In this document: piece after piece, positions 1-6,175 of the stretch | How positions within the stretch are numbered: position 1 is the stretch's first letter | Layout: every line of letters starts with the position of its first letter | From: an uncultured Erysipelotrichaceae bacterium | GTDB taxonomy: Bacteria; Bacillota_I; Bacilli_A; Erysipelotrichales; Erysipelotrichaceae | Direction of reading: 5' to 3' | DNA length: 7,431 bases | Assembly: GCA_902784015.1 (NCBI GenBank) | Contig: CACZTC010000176.1 | Span: 1 to 7,431, forward strand | The notes under the pieces: generated by a model | What the model saw: only the letters and a program-made list of their open reading frames with translations | Databases searched by the model: none | Told to the model about the DNA's origin: nothing | Made by a program: the position numbers and the translations under genes

Positions 1-561
1 GATGCTGGTTGGAAAGTTGGCGCTGATGGTATCCGTGAAAAAGATGGTAACAAGTTAGAATTAACATGGTTAGTATACTATGATGCTACATGGCCAGGCA
101 CATTATCTGGTATGGCTTATGACTCTTGGGGCCAAATCGGTGTTAAGTTAAATATCGAAACAATGGACTTCAATACAGTAGCTAGTGAAACAATGGATGC
201 TAAACCAGGTGAGAAAGACTTTGATATCTATACAATGGGCTTCTCTCTCAGTATTGACCCAGATCCAACAGGTGGTCTATTCGATGCTGATGCTTATTCT
301 GAAGGTGGCTATAACGCTTCTGGTTTCCGTGATGATAGATCACAAGAACTCATTAAAGAAGGTTTAACAGAGTTCGATCAAGCTAAGCGTGCAGAAATCT
401 ATAAAGAATGGGCAGTTAGACAAAATGATTTAGTACCAACAGCTATCGTTGCTTATCGTTCTGAAATTTGGGGAATCAGTGATAAAGTTCATGGTTTAGA
501 TGATATTGATGTTTATACAGACTTTACACAGATTGTTCAAAATGTAACAATTGATGACTAA
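1..561 (+). CDS. Peptide ABC transporter solute-binding protein, C-terminal part (SBP_bac_5 family)
   Basis: The frame is open from the first base and ends at TAA 559-561, giving the last 186 residues of a protein whose start and signal peptide lie outside the window. It resembles the C-terminal lobe of OppA/DppA-type binding proteins (SBP_bac_5). The opening AGW...GIREKDG followed by L-x-L is the usual stretch in this lobe, and DPDPTGG, GGYNASGF and the later EIYKEWAVRQND...VPTAIVAY segment also fit the family. Proteins of this family are exported, lipid-anchored in Gram-positives, and deliver peptides (sometimes nickel, haem or sugars) to the permease. The permease and ATPase genes follow directly, which supports the role. 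The ligand cannot be inferred because most of the pocket is missing. It is 5'-truncated only by the window edge; I see no sign of damage. Confidence 0.9.
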   Translation, partial: DAGWKVGADGIREKDGNKLELTWLVYYDATWPGTLSGMAYDSWGQIGVKLNIETMDFNTVASETMDAKPGEKDFDIYTMGFSLSIDPDPTGGLFDADAYSEGGYNASGFRDDRSQELIKEGLTEFDQAKRAEIYKEWAVRQNDLVPTAIVAYRSEIWGISDKVHGLDDIDVYTDFTQIVQNVTIDD

Positions 562-580
562 TTAATTGTCTTAAAAGTGT

Positions 581-628
581 TAAGCATTGGCAGTACAGCG
601 AAAGCTGTACTGCCTTCATGCTTATTTT
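581..628 (+). terminator. Intra-operon hairpin between binding-protein gene and oppB (partial terminator or mRNA stabiliser)
   Basis: An 11-bp perfect stem (589-599 with 604-614, GGCAGTACAGC arm) is capped by a GAAA tetraloop. It is extended by a 7-bp outer stem (581-587 TAAGCAT with 618-624 ATGCTTA) across a small asymmetric internal loop, and followed by TTTT at 625-628. The stem is strong, but the U-tract is short and begins after an AT-rich base, so this is more likely a leaky terminator or a 3'-end protector than a full stop. A hairpin here is typical of transport operons in which the binding protein is needed in excess over the membrane parts. No convincing separate promoter for oppB is seen in 561-660. 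Confidence 0.75.
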
Positions 629-660
629 GGCCAATATGGTTTATGAAGTGAGGAGGGTTT

Positions 661-1626
661 ATGAGAAATTATACGATCAGAAGAATATTGCAGATAATTC
701 CTGTATTCTTAGGTATCCTATTTATATTATTCTTTATCATTGATAAAGCTCCAGGTAGTATCACTACTAATATTATGGATCCTAATATGACTCCGGAATT
801 AAAAGCAGCTTTACAAGAAAAGCTTGATCCTAATTTGCCTTTTTATACAAAGTTCTTTAACTGGATCACTGAAGCATTAAAAGGTAATTTTGGTTATTCT
901 TATAAACATTATCGTCCTGTAATAGACGTTATTGGCGAAAATATTGGTTGTACATTTGCGCTAGCTTTAATAGCTTTAATATTTTCAATGTTAGTAGGTA
1001 TTCCTTGTGGCATTATTAGTGCAACAAAGCAATATTCTGCTGCAGATAATATTCTTACGGTATTCTCTTTAATAGGACTAGCTTTACCTACATTCTTTTT
1101 TGGCTTAATTCTATTAAAGATATTCGCAGCTGATCTTAAATGGCTACCAACATTTGGTATATCAGACCCAATGAAAGCTAACGCACCATTACTTGTAAAA
1201 ATTGGTGACTGGGCTTATCACTTGATATTGCCTTCACTTGTTTTAGGTTTAGCAGAAATCGCAAGTTTCATGCGTTATACAAGAAGCTCAATGTTAGAAG
1301 TAATTAGATCAGATTATATCCGTACTGCACGTGCTAAAGGTTTAAGCGAAAAGATCGTTATTTATAAGCATGCATTTAGAAATGCGATGATTCCTATCGT
1401 TACGCTTTTAGGTTTTAGAATTCCAGGATTGATTTCTGGTGCTGTTATGACAGAGACAATTTTCTCTTTGCCAGGCGTTGGTAAATTAAGTGTTGAAGCA
1501 GCAACAACAAGAAATTATCCTTTATTACTTGGTATCAATGCGATGTTGACAATGGCAACTTTATTTGGAACTTTAGTTGCGGATTTATTATATGCAGCGG
1601 TTGATCCACGTATCAAATATGACTAA
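661..1626 (+). CDS. oppB: Oligopeptide/dipeptide ABC transporter permease, OppB/DppB type
   Basis: This encodes a 321-residue inner-membrane permease subunit that pairs with the next gene product to form the channel of a peptide importer. The N-terminal helix (about 9-28) is followed by the large extracytoplasmic loop typical of OppB, with PGS and LDPNLPFYTKFFNW in it. Further membrane helices lie near 97-120, 131-157, 186-206, 242-262 and 290-315. The cytoplasmic coupling (EAA) loop is near 218-240: DYIRTARAKGL, then HAFRNAMIPI. The C-terminus DPRIKYD is also characteristic, and the length is normal for the family (300-340). The ATG has AGGAGG at 651-656, only a few bases upstream. Oligopeptide and dipeptide versions cannot be told apart here, so the symbol is a family label. 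Confidence 0.93.
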   Translation: MRNYTIRRILQIIPVFLGILFILFFIIDKAPGSITTNIMDPNMTPELKAALQEKLDPNLPFYTKFFNWITEALKGNFGYSYKHYRPVIDVIGENIGCTFALALIALIFSMLVGIPCGIISATKQYSAADNILTVFSLIGLALPTFFFGLILLKIFAADLKWLPTFGISDPMKANAPLLVKIGDWAYHLILPSLVLGLAEIASFMRYTRSSMLEVIRSDYIRTARAKGLSEKIVIYKHAFRNAMIPIVTLLGFRIPGLISGAVMTETIFSLPGVGKLSVEAATTRNYPLLLGINAMLTMATLFGTLVADLLYAAVDPRIKYD

Positions 1627-1637
1627 TAGGAGGACTT

Positions 1638-2528
1638 ATGACTACAATAGACAGAAACGAAATGATTAAGCAGTCAGCTAAACAATACTCCTATTGGGGT
1701 GGTGTTTGGAAAAGACTAAAACAGAATAAACTAGCTATGGTTAGCTTAGTTATTTTAAGTATTATTATTCTTGCATGTATATTTGTGCCTTTATTATCAG
1801 GTTACAGCATGTATGAAGTAACTAAAGATTTAAATGCTGCACCAAGCGCAAAGCATTTATTTGGAACAGATAAAATTGGCCGTGATTTATTTGTGAGATT
1901 ATTCTATGGGGGAAGAGTATCATTAGGTGTTGCAGTTGCAGTAACTGCCTTAGAATGCTTAATAGGTGTTTTCCTAGGATCAATTGCGGGATATTTTGGG
2001 GGCATGGTAGATACAGTAATAATGCGTATCTCTGAAATCTTTATGTGCTTCCCATTCTTGATGATATGTATCACATTACAAGCTGTATTTGGTAATTCAA
2101 TCACAACTTTAATTCTTATTCTATCTATTCTATCTTGGCCAAGTATTGCCAGAATTGTAAGAGGACAAATCTTATCATTAAGAGAAATGGATTATATGGA
2201 AGCTTGTCGTGCTTTAGGTTTATCTAATAGTAAACAAATTTTCAGACATCTATTCCCTAATGTATTAGCTTATATCATTGTTTATGTAACATTATCAATG
2301 GCTAGTGTTATCCTTACAGAAACTTCATTAAGTTTCCTTGGTTTAGGTGTATCGCCACCAACACCAACTTGGGGTAACTTGATTCAAGAGGCTAGAAACT
2401 TAATGATTATTCAAAGCAAATGGTGGTACTGGGTACCTCCTGGTATCATGATTTTCTTAAGTATTTTATGTTTCAATATTTTGGGTGATGGCTTAAGAGA
2501 TGCGATCGACCCTAAGATGCAGAAGTAG
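1638..2528 (+). CDS. oppC: Oligopeptide/dipeptide ABC transporter permease, OppC/DppC type
   Basis: This 296-residue protein is the second membrane subunit of the importer. The N-terminal OppC_N-like segment (WKRLKQNKLAMVSLVIL, about 24-40) leads into the first helix, to about residue 54. It is followed by the family hallmark FGTDKIGRDLFVRLFYGGRVSL, which precedes the transport core. The EAA coupling loop starts at Asp185 (DYMEACRALGLS) and runs to HLFPNV; it would dock on one of the ATPases. ETSLSFLGLGV and PTPTWG, then a C-terminal LGDGLRDAIDP, complete the usual pattern. The gene starts 11 nt after the oppB stop with AGGAGG at 1628-1633, so the two are almost certainly co-transcribed and made in equal amounts. 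Length and motifs are intact. Confidence 0.94.
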   Translation: MTTIDRNEMIKQSAKQYSYWGGVWKRLKQNKLAMVSLVILSIIILACIFVPLLSGYSMYEVTKDLNAAPSAKHLFGTDKIGRDLFVRLFYGGRVSLGVAVAVTALECLIGVFLGSIAGYFGGMVDTVIMRISEIFMCFPFLMICITLQAVFGNSITTLILILSILSWPSIARIVRGQILSLREMDYMEACRALGLSNSKQIFRHLFPNVLAYIIVYVTLSMASVILTETSLSFLGLGVSPPTPTWGNLIQEARNLMIIQSKWWYWVPPGIMIFLSILCFNILGDGLRDAIDPKMQK

Positions 2529-2543
2529 AAGGAGGGAGAAAAA

Positions 2544-3542
2544 ATGACTAATTTAGAAAAGAAGACTCCGCTCCTTGAAGTAAAAAATTTAAAGACATAT
2601 TTCTATAGTAGTGGTGGTCTAGTAAAAGCGGTAGATGATGTTTCCTTTGAAGTATATCAAGGTGAAACTTTAGGTATTGTAGGTGAATCTGGTTGCGGTA
2701 AGAGTATGACTTGTATGTCACTAGCTAGACTAGTAGAATGCCCACCTGGTAAATATGAAGGTGGTGAGATACTCTTTGAAAATCAAGATATGTTAAAGAT
2801 ATCTGAAGAGGATATTCGTAAGATTCGTGGTAATAAAATCTCTTATATCTTCCAAGAACCAATGACTAGTCTTAATCCTGTTTATAAGATAGGTAAACAA
2901 ATTGAAGAAGTCTTAATCTTGCATCGCGACATGTCAAAAGATCAAGCTAAAGAAGAAGCTATTAAAGCTTTAGAATTAGTTAAGATACCTAATCCTGAAA
3001 GAATCGTAAATGAATATCCATTCGCTTTATCAGGTGGTATGAGACAGCGTGTCATGATAGCTATGGCCCTAGCATGTTCGCCTAAATTATTAGTTGCAGA
3101 TGAACCTACAACAGCATTAGATGTTACGATTCAAGCGCAAGTTTTAGATCTTATGAATAATCTAAAACAACAAGTTGATACATCTATTCTATTTATTACA
3201 CATGACTTAAGTGTTATCGCAGAAATGGCTGATCGTGTCATGGTAATGTATGCAGGTAAAGTGGTGGAATTAGCTAATGTTAATACTATTTTTGAAACAC
3301 CATTACATCCATATACAATAGGACTAATTGGATCTAGGCCTGATATGTCAACTAATAGTGATAGATTAAATGTTATACCAGGTAATGTACCTGATTTATC
3401 AGATTTACCTGAAGGTTGTGCATTTAGTCCAAGATGTCCATTTGCGAGTGATAAATGTCGCTCTAGTATGCCTGATCTAGTTGAAGTAGCACCAGGCCAT
3501 ACTGTACGTTGTTTCTATCCAGGAGGTGAAAAGCATGAGTGA
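2544..3542 (+). CDS. oppD: Peptide ABC transporter ATP-binding protein, OppD/DppD type
   Basis: This 332-residue cytoplasmic ATPase powers the importer as a heterodimer with the next gene product. Visible motifs are Walker A GESGCGKS (47-54), the Q-loop Gln104 in FQEPMTSLNP, the signature LSGGMRQR (Ser163-Gly165), Walker B with Asp186-Glu187 in ADEPTTALD, and His220 in ITHD. All catalytic residues are present. The C-terminal oligo_HPY region carries Cys292, Cys298, Cys305 and Cys323 (C-x5-C-x6-C-x17-C). DEPTTALD and GGMRQRVMIAMALA are typical of the D rather than the F subunit. The ATG follows a strong AAGGAGG (2529-2535) at good spacing, 15 nt after the oppC stop. Its TGA stop overlaps the start of oppF by 8 nt, implying translational coupling. 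Confidence 0.95.
   Translation: MTNLEKKTPLLEVKNLKTYFYSSGGLVKAVDDVSFEVYQGETLGIVGESGCGKSMTCMSLARLVECPPGKYEGGEILFENQDMLKISEEDIRKIRGNKISYIFQEPMTSLNPVYKIGKQIEEVLILHRDMSKDQAKEEAIKALELVKIPNPERIVNEYPFALSGGMRQRVMIAMALACSPKLLVADEPTTALDVTIQAQVLDLMNNLKQQVDTSILFITHDLSVIAEMADRVMVMYAGKVVELANVNTIFETPLHPYTIGLIGSRPDMSTNSDRLNVIPGNVPDLSDLPEGCAFSPRCPFASDKCRSSMPDLVEVAPGHTVRCFYPGGEKHE
3521..3537 (+). promoter_or_regulatory. Ribosome binding site that fixes the oppF start
   Basis: AGGAGGTG at 3521-3528 lies 6 nt before ATG 3535. An in-frame GTG at 3526 would give three extra residues, but it lies inside this Shine-Dalgarno sequence and so cannot be served by it. The site is inside the last codons of oppD, so ribosomes finishing oppD would clear and re-use it. 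Confidence 0.85.
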
Positions 3543-4533
3543 AAATAATAATTTCATAGAAGTACGTAACCTCAAACAATACTTCCCAATTAAAGGTGGT
3601 ATTTTCAATGGTAGAATCGGTTCAGTAAAAGCAGTAGATGATGTTTCTTTTTCCATTAAAAAAGGGCAGGTAATGGGTCTAGTTGGCGAATCTGGTTGCG
3701 GTAAAAGTACAACTGGAAGAACAATGTTGAAATTGCTTGATCCAACTGATGGTGAGATGTTATATGATGGCGTAGATATTTTTAAATTAAACAATAATGA
3801 TTTACAAAAATATCGTACGAAGATGCAAATAGTATTCCAAGATCCATATTCTTCACTTAATCCTAGATTACCAGTCTATGACATTATTGGTGAAGCAATG
3901 TTAGAACACAAAATTGTTTCTAACAAAGAAGAGATGATGAATCGTGTCTTTGAATTAATGGATAAATGTGGTCTCTTCCCTGAACAAGCTGGCCGTTATC
4001 CTCACCAATTCTCAGGTGGCCAACGTCAAAGAATATGTATCGCTAGGGCTTTAGCAGTTAATCCTGAATTTGTGGTATGTGATGAGGCGGTATCAGCATT
4101 AGATGTTTCTATCCAATCACAGATTATTAATCTATTAAAAGATCTACAGGAAGATTTAGGCTTAACATACTTATTCATTTCACATGATTTATCTGTCGTT
4201 AAATTTATTTCTGATGCAGTAGCTGTAATGTATCTTGGTGAGATAGTCGAAATGGGTTCTAAAGAACAAATATTTGAAAACTATGTTCATCCATATACAG
4301 AAGCTTTATTATCAGCTGCACCATCATTCGATCCTCGTAAGCGTAACAACAATAAGCGTATTATTTTAGAAGGTGATTTACCTTCACCAAGTAATCCGCC
4401 AAGTGGTTGTCGTTTCCATACAAGATGTCCATTTGCGACTGACAGATGTAAAAATGAAGCTCCAGAAACATTTGAGGTCGAAGAAGGACATAGTGTGAAA
4501 TGTCATTTTGCTAAAGAAAGATATAATAAGTAA
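3535..4533 (+). CDS. oppF: Peptide ABC transporter ATP-binding protein, OppF/DppF type
   Basis: This 332-residue ATPase is the second nucleotide-binding subunit, partner of the upstream OppD-like protein. Walker A GESGCGKS is at 51-58, with Thr-Thr-Gly-Arg after it as in F subunits. The Q-loop is Gln102 in FQDPYSSLNPR, the signature FSGGQRQR is at 159-166, Walker B ends at Asp183-Glu184, and the switch His217 is in ISHD. The residue after the catalytic Glu is Ala (DEAVSALD) where Pro is commoner; this should be tolerated. The early LKQYFPIKGG and the EQIFENYVHPYTEALLSAAP segment are characteristic. Cys292, Cys298, Cys305 and Cys323 repeat the OppD spacing exactly. ATG 3535 is chosen over in-frame GTG 3526 because of the ribosome binding site position. 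Confidence 0.95.
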   Translation: MSENNNFIEVRNLKQYFPIKGGIFNGRIGSVKAVDDVSFSIKKGQVMGLVGESGCGKSTTGRTMLKLLDPTDGEMLYDGVDIFKLNNNDLQKYRTKMQIVFQDPYSSLNPRLPVYDIIGEAMLEHKIVSNKEEMMNRVFELMDKCGLFPEQAGRYPHQFSGGQRQRICIARALAVNPEFVVCDEAVSALDVSIQSQIINLLKDLQEDLGLTYLFISHDLSVVKFISDAVAVMYLGEIVEMGSKEQIFENYVHPYTEALLSAAPSFDPRKRNNNKRIILEGDLPSPSNPPSGCRFHTRCPFATDRCKNEAPETFEVEEGHSVKCHFAKERYNK

Positions 4534-4535
4534 AA

Positions 4536-4796
4536 ATGTTATTTATTAAAAAGAAAAATGTCGAAGAGGATGTTCAAAAGATACGCGAATATACTCTTGG
4601 TGGCCAATTAGAAGAAGAATTAAAAGAAGAAGCTAAGGCAGAAGCAAGAAGAAAAGAAATAGCTAGTGAATTTACTTGGAAAGATATCTTAGCTATGACA
4701 ATTGCGATTATCGAAGTTCTTCTTCCATACTTCCTAGTAATGATAGGAGGAATGATGGTTATTTATTTCTTACTTCAATATTTAGCACATAGATAG
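4536..4796 (+). CDS. Small membrane protein of unknown function at the end of the transporter operon
   Basis: I do not recognise this 86-residue protein. Residues 1-50 are highly charged (KKK at 5-7, then runs of Glu, Lys and Ala such as QLEEELKEEAKAEARRKE) and should form an amphipathic or coiled-coil helix. Residues 51-84 are almost wholly hydrophobic, interrupted by Glu60, Pro64 and Gly71-Gly72, so they could be one long kinked membrane helix or a short hairpin. The C-terminus ends in HR. There is no signal peptide, which fits a cytoplasmic N-terminus anchored by the C-terminus. It starts 2 nt after the oppF stop without a good Shine-Dalgarno (only AAAGAAAG around 4513-4520), so it probably depends on coupling to oppF. 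Its stop lies inside the operon terminator. Coding status is supported by its position and by the amphipathic and hydrophobic pattern, not by homology. Confidence 0.7.
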   Translation: MLFIKKKNVEEDVQKIREYTLGGQLEEELKEEAKAEARRKEIASEFTWKDILAMTIAIIEVLLPYFLVMIGGMMVIYFLLQYLAHR

Positions 4797-4819
4797 GAAT
4801 GATATCATTCCTATTTTTT
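4793..4819 (+). terminator. Intrinsic terminator of the transporter operon
   Basis: This is a perfect 22-nt palindrome, with the left arm ATAGGAATGAT (4793-4803) and its exact reverse complement at 4804-4814. It folds as a 9-bp stem with an ATAT loop and runs straight into TTTTTT (4814-4819). The TAG stop of the 86-residue gene (4794-4796) is part of the left arm, so the terminating ribosome may influence folding. There is no T-run on the opposite strand, so it acts in the + direction only. Confidence 0.9.
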
Positions 4820-4848
4820 GATGCATTTATTAAAAATAGGAATATAAT
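4818..4848 (+). promoter_or_regulatory. Probable sigma-A-type promoter for the channel-like gene
   Basis: TTGATG (4818-4823) serves as a -35 candidate, and a perfect TATAAT (4843-4848) as the -10. The spacer is 19 nt, longer than the preferred 17. The -35 overlaps the last T residues of the preceding terminator, so terminator and promoter are packed back to back. The expected transcript start is near 4855, leaving a short leader before the ribosome binding site. Confidence 0.6.
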
Positions 4849-4866
4849 ACATATAATTGTGAAAAT

Positions 4867-4885
4867 AGAAGGAGATTTAATTATG
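4867..4885 (+). promoter_or_regulatory. Ribosome binding site that fixes the start at 4883
   Basis: AGAAGGAG at 4867-4874 stands 8 nt before ATG 4883. An in-frame ATG at 4799 would add 28 residues, but it lies inside the terminator hairpin, upstream of the predicted promoter, and has no binding site of its own. The added residues also look unlike the family. The later start is clearly preferred. Confidence 0.85.
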
Positions 4886-6052
4886 TTATCAAATTTTGAT
4901 TTTAGTGGGCCATTACAATCTGCTTTGATTGCAGTATTATTACTCATCTTAGCTTTTATTGTGGCTGCAATTGCGCGCAATATTGTGCGTAAAGTTATGG
5001 AGACAATATTCGCAAGAAGAAAAGAAGAAGTAAGCGATGAAGTTAAGGCACAAAGAACAGATATTATTACTCTTATTGGCAATATCGTTTATGCCATTGT
5101 TTTCATGCTTTTCTTACCTGGTGCTTTAGATAAATTAGGAGTGTCTTCAGTATCATCACCTATTTCAACAATGGTATCTAAGTTTTTAAATTACTTACCT
5201 AATATCATTGCGGCTGTTTTAGTTTTAATCTTTGGGGTATTCCTATCTAGATTAGTAAAACAAGTATTATCTTTAGGTTTAAAGAAAACTAAAGTTGATA
5301 CATTACAAGATAGAGCTGGTATTACTGCTACTGCAGGTACGAATATTTCAGATATTTTAGCTAATTTAGCATATGTAATTGTCCTTGTATTATTTGTAGT
5401 TGCAGCGCTTCAAATTTTAAATCTTGAATCAATTAGTGCTCCTGCAACAGAAATGGTTAGTCAATTATTTGCTTATGTTCCAAATATCTTTGCAGCATTA
5501 GTATTAATTGCTTTTGGTGCATTCTTAGCTAATTTAGTATCAAAATTATTAGATAATGTATTGAAGGGTACAGGCGTTGATGCAACAGTATCTAAAGCTT
5601 TCCCATCTAATACAAAAGCTACATTCTCTTCTTTAGTAAGTATGGTAGTTTTAATTCTAATCAATATCTTCTTTGTAGTATCTGCACTAAATGTATTAAA
5701 TATTGAAGTATTATCTAATGTAGGTAATGCAATTATTGGTTATTTACCAAATGTAATTGCTGCAGCATTAATTGCGGTTGTTGCATGGCTTGCAAGTGAT
5801 AAGGTTGGAGAATTTGTATTAAAGGCTAGTCCAAATGCGAATGGTTTAGTAAATGTTATTAAAGGTGCTATTCTAGTATTAGCTTCATTTATGATTCTAA
5901 CGCAATTAGGTATTGCCAAAGATATAGTTAATAATTTATTTTCTTATCTAGTGATTGCTGCTGCTGTTGCTTTCGCTCTAGCATTTGGCTTAGGTGGAAA
6001 AGATTGGGCAGCTAAAAAACTAGATGATTTTGATCAAAAGAAAAATAGATAG
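4883..6052 (+). CDS. Multi-pass membrane protein with conserved TM helix repeats (CmpX/MscS-associated type)
   Basis: This is a 389-residue, strongly hydrophobic protein with about nine membrane helices. After a first helix (about 13-35) and a charged cytoplasmic segment (RRKEEVSDEVKAQR, 45-58), it repeats a two-helix unit. Each unit has a hydrophobic helix, a short loop with Leu/Ile-rich LNIE-like residues, then Y-[LV]-P-N-[IV]-[IF]-A-A leading into a second helix; the YxPN motifs start at Tyr104, Tyr198 and Tyr287. A fourth, shorter unit (320-389) ends in AFALAFGLGGKDWAAK, which resembles the Ala/Gly-rich pore helix of MscS and CmpX-like proteins. The chain stops soon after, so the MscS beta-domain is absent. 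Family knowledge suggests a small-conductance mechanosensitive or osmotic-stress role, but no transport function is shown here. The gene appears monocistronic, with its own promoter and terminator. Confidence 0.8.
   Translation: MLSNFDFSGPLQSALIAVLLLILAFIVAAIARNIVRKVMETIFARRKEEVSDEVKAQRTDIITLIGNIVYAIVFMLFLPGALDKLGVSSVSSPISTMVSKFLNYLPNIIAAVLVLIFGVFLSRLVKQVLSLGLKKTKVDTLQDRAGITATAGTNISDILANLAYVIVLVLFVVAALQILNLESISAPATEMVSQLFAYVPNIFAALVLIAFGAFLANLVSKLLDNVLKGTGVDATVSKAFPSNTKATFSSLVSMVVLILINIFFVVSALNVLNIEVLSNVGNAIIGYLPNVIAAALIAVVAWLASDKVGEFVLKASPNANGLVNVIKGAILVLASFMILTQLGIAKDIVNNLFSYLVIAAAVAFALAFGLGGKDWAAKKLDDFDQKKNR
5057..6049 (+). repeat. Internal protein repeats: three full two-helix units plus a shortened fourth
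   Basis: Units begin near residues 59, 153, 244 and 320. The YLPN/YVPN motif follows the unit start by 45, 45 and about 43 residues in units 1-3, so the register is nearly constant. Unit 4 has only a weak counterpart, FSYLVIAAA at Tyr355, in which the PN is lost. The repeats are seen at protein level; I did not notice long identical DNA stretches, so the duplications look old. Confidence 0.75.
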
Positions 6053-6062
6053 TTAAATTAAG

Positions 6063-6095
6063 AAAGCTTCCTATATATAAAAAGGAAGTTTTTTT
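6063..6095 (+). terminator. Intrinsic terminator after the channel-like gene
   Basis: A 10-bp stem pairs 6063-6072 (AAAGCTTCCT) with 6083-6092 (AGGAAGTTTT), including one G-U pair. The loop is an A/T-only ATATATAAAA, and the right arm merges into a run of seven T (6089-6095). It lies 10 nt after the stop codon and separates this gene from the surface-protein gene. Confidence 0.88.
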
Positions 6096-6129
6096 AATAC
6101 CTGTTAGTGGATATCGTCAATAAAAGAGG

Positions 6130-6138
6130 TGCTATAAT
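6130..6138 (+). promoter_or_regulatory. Extended -10 promoter element for the surface-protein gene
   Basis: TGC-TATAAT (6130-6138) is a perfect -10 hexamer with a TGn extension. No good -35 exists at 16-18 nt upstream; the bases around 6109-6115 are poor matches. An extended -10 can work with a weak -35 or with an activator. The predicted transcript start is near 6145, giving a leader of about 30 nt with the ribosome binding site AGGGAG at 6161-6166. Confidence 0.6.
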
Positions 6139-6175
6139 AAATGTGTAAGATTATATTCTTAGGGAGATATAGACA

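Noticed and set aside
4745..4796. AGGAGG followed closely by ATG codons inside the 86-residue gene, suggesting an internal start.
   Set aside because: The spacing is 1 or 4 nt, the ATGs are in frame, and the product would be only about 13 residues of the membrane segment. The AGGAGG simply encodes Gly-Gly.
4799..4882. Possible 28-residue N-terminal extension of the channel-like protein from ATG 4799.
   Set aside because: The start lies in the terminator stem, before the promoter, and without a ribosome binding site, whereas ATG 4883 has a good one.
4759..5082. Minus-strand open frame of about 107 codons overlapping the terminator and channel-like gene.
   Set aside because: It runs antisense across a clear terminator, promoter and real gene, and I recognise nothing in the protein. 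Other minus-strand frames at 1904-2104, 3477-3794, 5473-5664 and 6655-6969 are rejected likewise as antisense shadows of well-supported genes.
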